From: Mycolicibacterium hippocampi
Lineage (GTDB): Bacteria; Actinomycetota; Actinomycetes; Mycobacteriales; Mycobacteriaceae
Length of the DNA stretch: 64,000 nt
NCBI RefSeq assembly: GCF_010723735.1
Contig: NZ_BLLB01000002.1
Location: 2,728,001-2,792,000, forward strand
Direction of reading: 5' to 3'
The translations under genes and the position numbers were made by a program. Shown here piece by piece: positions 62,193-64,000 of the stretch. The notes under the pieces were generated by a model, which worked only from the letters and a program-made list of their open reading frames with translations, searched no databases and was not told the DNA's origin. Each line of letters opens with the position of its first letter. Position 1 is the stretch's first letter.

Positions 62193-64000
62193 GTGACCGG
62201 TCGGATCTCCAAAGTCCTCGTGGCCAATCGCGGCGAAATCGCAATCCGCGCGTTTCGCGCCGCGTACGAACTGGGCATCGCGACCGTCGCGGTGTATCCG
62301 TACGAGGACCGCAATTCCCTGCACCGACTGAAGGCGGACGAGTCCTACCAGATCGGTGAGATCGGGCATCCGGTTCGCGGCTACCTGTCGGTCGAGGAGA
62401 TCATCCGGGTGGCCACCGCGGCTGGAGCCGACGCCGTCTACCCCGGTTACGGGTTCCTGTCGGAGAATCCGGAACTGGCCGCGCAGTGCGCCGCCGCGGG
62501 CATCACGTTCGTCGGCCCCACCTCCGGGGTGTTGGAGCTGACGGGGAACAAGGCCCGGGCGATCGCCGCGGCGCGTGCGGCCGGGCTGCCGGTGCTGGCG
62601 TCCTCGGACCCGTCGGCTTCGGTCGACGAACTGATGGCCGCCGCGACCGACATGGAGTTCCCGCTGTTCGTCAAGGCGGTGTCCGGCGGCGGCGGCCGCG
62701 GCATGCGCCGGGTCACCGACCGCGCTGCGCTGGCCGAAGCCGTGGAGGCTGCCAGCCGCGAGGCCGAGTCCGCGTTCGGGGACCCGACCGTCTACCTCGA
62801 GCAAGCGGTGCTGAACCCACGTCACATCGAGGTGCAGATCCTCGCCGACAACGACGGCAACGTGATGCATCTGTTCGAACGGGACTGCAGTGTGCAGCGC
62901 CGCCATCAGAAGGTCATCGAGCTGGCGCCCGCGCCGAACCTGCCCGAGGAGCTGCGGCAGAAGATCTGCGACGACGCCGTCGCGTTCGCCCGCCAGATCG
63001 ACTACACCTGTGCGGGCACCGTGGAGTTCCTGCTCGACGAACGTGGGCACCACGTGTTCATCGAGTGCAACCCGCGGATCCAGGTGGAGCACACCGTCAC
63101 CGAGGAGATCACCGACGTCGACCTGGTCGGCAGCCAGTTGCGCATCGCGTCGGGGGAGACGCTGGCGGACCTGGGACTGAGCCAGGAGTCGCTGGTCATT
63201 CGAGGTGCTGCGATGCAGTGCCGGATCACCACCGAGGACCCGACGAACGGGTTCCGGCCCGACACCGGCCGAATCACCGCATACCGCTCCCCGGGAGGCG
63301 CAGGCATCCGCCTGGACGGCGGCGCCGTGCTGGGCGGGGAGATCGGCGCGCATTTCGATTCGATGCTGGTCAAGCTCACATGCCGGGGCCGTGATTTCGG
63401 GTCGGCGGTGGCACGTGCCTACCGGGCGTTGGCGGAGTTCCGGGTGCGCGGGGTGTCGACGAACATCCCGTTCCTGCAGGCGGTCATCGACGATCCCGAC
63501 TTCCGGGCCGGCCGGGTCACCACCTCGTTCATCGACGAACGCCCCTACCTGCTGACCGCACGCTCGCCCGCCGACCGCGGCACCAAGATCCTCAACTACC
63601 TGGCCGATGTCACCGTCAACCAGCCGCACGGACCCAGGCTGTCGTCGGTGTATCCGCACGACAAGCTGCCGCAGGTCGACCTCGACACGATGCCGCCGCG
63701 CGGCAGCAAGCACCTGCTCTCCGAGGTGGGGCCAGAAGGTTTCGCCCGGTGGATGCGGGAGTCGAAGTCCGTCGGCGTCACCGACACGACGTTCCGCGAC
63801 GCGCACCAGTCCCTGCTGGCCACCCGGGTTCGCACCTCCGGACTGTTGATGGTGGCGCCCCACATCGCGCGGCTCACCCCGCAACTGCTGTCCATCGAGT
63901 GCTGGGGCGGTGCCACCTACGACGTGGCCCTGCGCTTCCTCAAGGAGGATCCGTGGGAACGGTTGGCCGCGCTGCGCGAAGCGGTGCCCAACATCTGCCT
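62193..64000 (+). CDS. pyc: pyruvate carboxylase, N-terminal part (runs off the window)
   Basis: The first 602 codons of a biotin enzyme making oxaloacetate from pyruvate. GTG 62193 starts VTGRISKVLVANRGEIAIR. The biotin carboxylase domain (1-450) shows SGGGGRGMRR (ATP loop), and the active-site region HVFIECNPRIQVEHTVTEE. The carboxyltransferase domain begins at about residue 520 with VTDTTFRDAHQSLLATRVR and is open at the window end; biotinyl-lysine is beyond it. It follows the VKOR gene by 30 bp. Confidence 0.95.
   Translation, partial: MTGRISKVLVANRGEIAIRAFRAAYELGIATVAVYPYEDRNSLHRLKADESYQIGEIGHPVRGYLSVEEIIRVATAAGADAVYPGYGFLSENPELAAQCAAAGITFVGPTSGVLELTGNKARAIAAARAAGLPVLASSDPSASVDELMAAATDMEFPLFVKAVSGGGGRGMRRVTDRAALAEAVEAASREAESAFGDPTVYLEQAVLNPRHIEVQILADNDGNVMHLFERDCSVQRRHQKVIELAPAPNLPEELRQKICDDAVAFARQIDYTCAGTVEFLLDERGHHVFIECNPRIQVEHTVTEEITDVDLVGSQLRIASGETLADLGLSQESLVIRGAAMQCRITTEDPTNGFRPDTGRITAYRSPGGAGIRLDGGAVLGGEIGAHFDSMLVKLTCRGRDFGSAVARAYRALAEFRVRGVSTNIPFLQAVIDDPDFRAGRVTTSFIDERPYLLTARSPADRGTKILNYLADVTVNQPHGPRLSSVYPHDKLPQVDLDTMPPRGSKHLLSEVGPEGFARWMRESKSVGVTDTTFRDAHQSLLATRVRTSGLLMVAPHIARLTPQLLSIECWGGATYDVALRFLKEDPWERLAALREAVPNIC

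Noticed and set aside
62181..63884. 567-residue minus-strand frame opposite pyc
   Set aside because: Shadow of the biotin carboxylase frame; no recognisable domain.

Overview
The window is a 64 kb, GC-rich, densely coding stretch of an actinobacterial chromosome, almost certainly from a Mycobacterium (probably a fast-growing Mycolicibacterium). The gene order follows, from memory, M. tuberculosis from Rv3027c to Rv2967c (pca), inverted here. Supporting signs are many GTG starts, ATGA/GTGA stop-start overlaps, mycobacterial lipoproteins (LpqA, LppZ), a HupB-type HU with a Lys/Ala/Pro tail, MutT1 with a fused phosphatase domain, and PPK1, FbiD and LipN neighbours. No prophage, insertion sequence, integrase or CRISPR array was found. 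Species cannot be named from this sequence alone.

Layout. 1-3363: acyltransferases, a cysteine desulfurase and mnmA (tRNA thiolation). 3360-7711: lipoprotein LpqA, a MetE-C-like protein, a VOC protein, an acyl-CoA ligase and a YjbR-like protein. 7778-18244: ligA, an ACT-domain protein, gatC-gatA-pfkA and gatB, interrupted by two accessory insertions: a TetR/SDR/SMR module (13473-15264) and an exported multicopper oxidase (15276-16706). 18284-22159: an orphan histidine kinase, lppZ, a DoxX protein and cfp6. 22220-25880: ilvBNC behind a leader peptide and attenuator. 26075-33405: a secreted Pro-rich protein, an FAD oxidoreductase, serA-leuB, membrane proteins and an FAH hydrolase. 33402-35212: gltX, tRNA-Gln and tRNA-Glu. 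35237-38035: an IclR regulator divergent from leuCD. 38238-42941: hupB, then fbiD-ppk1-mutT1 on the other strand. 42977-48875: gpsA, a Cys/Met-type PLP enzyme, ddlA, thiL and ung. 48889-53624: a small lipoprotein, rpmB, a FakA-like protein and recG. 53621-58518: an exported HNH nuclease, then a minus-strand cluster of His-rich membrane protein, PCuAC copper chaperone, Tat-exported DyP peroxidase and PepSY membrane protein. 58558-64000: aldo/keto reductase, lipN, a DsbA-VKOR pair and the first third of the pyruvate carboxylase locus (pyc, cut by the window end).

How the genes work together. Branched-chain amino acid synthesis is nearly complete here (ilvB, ilvN, ilvC, leuB, leuC, leuD), with two visible control devices: a BCAA-coding leader peptide with an intrinsic terminator ahead of ilvB, and a perfect 11-bp inverted repeat between the IclR regulator and leuC. 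The window also holds the whole tRNA-dependent amidation route to Gln-tRNA (GluRS, tRNA-Gln, GatCAB). DsbA and VKOR form an oxidative folding pair. The PCuAC/DyP/PepSY/His-rich cluster and the multicopper oxidase suggest a periplasmic copper/haem theme, which is the least explained part of the window.
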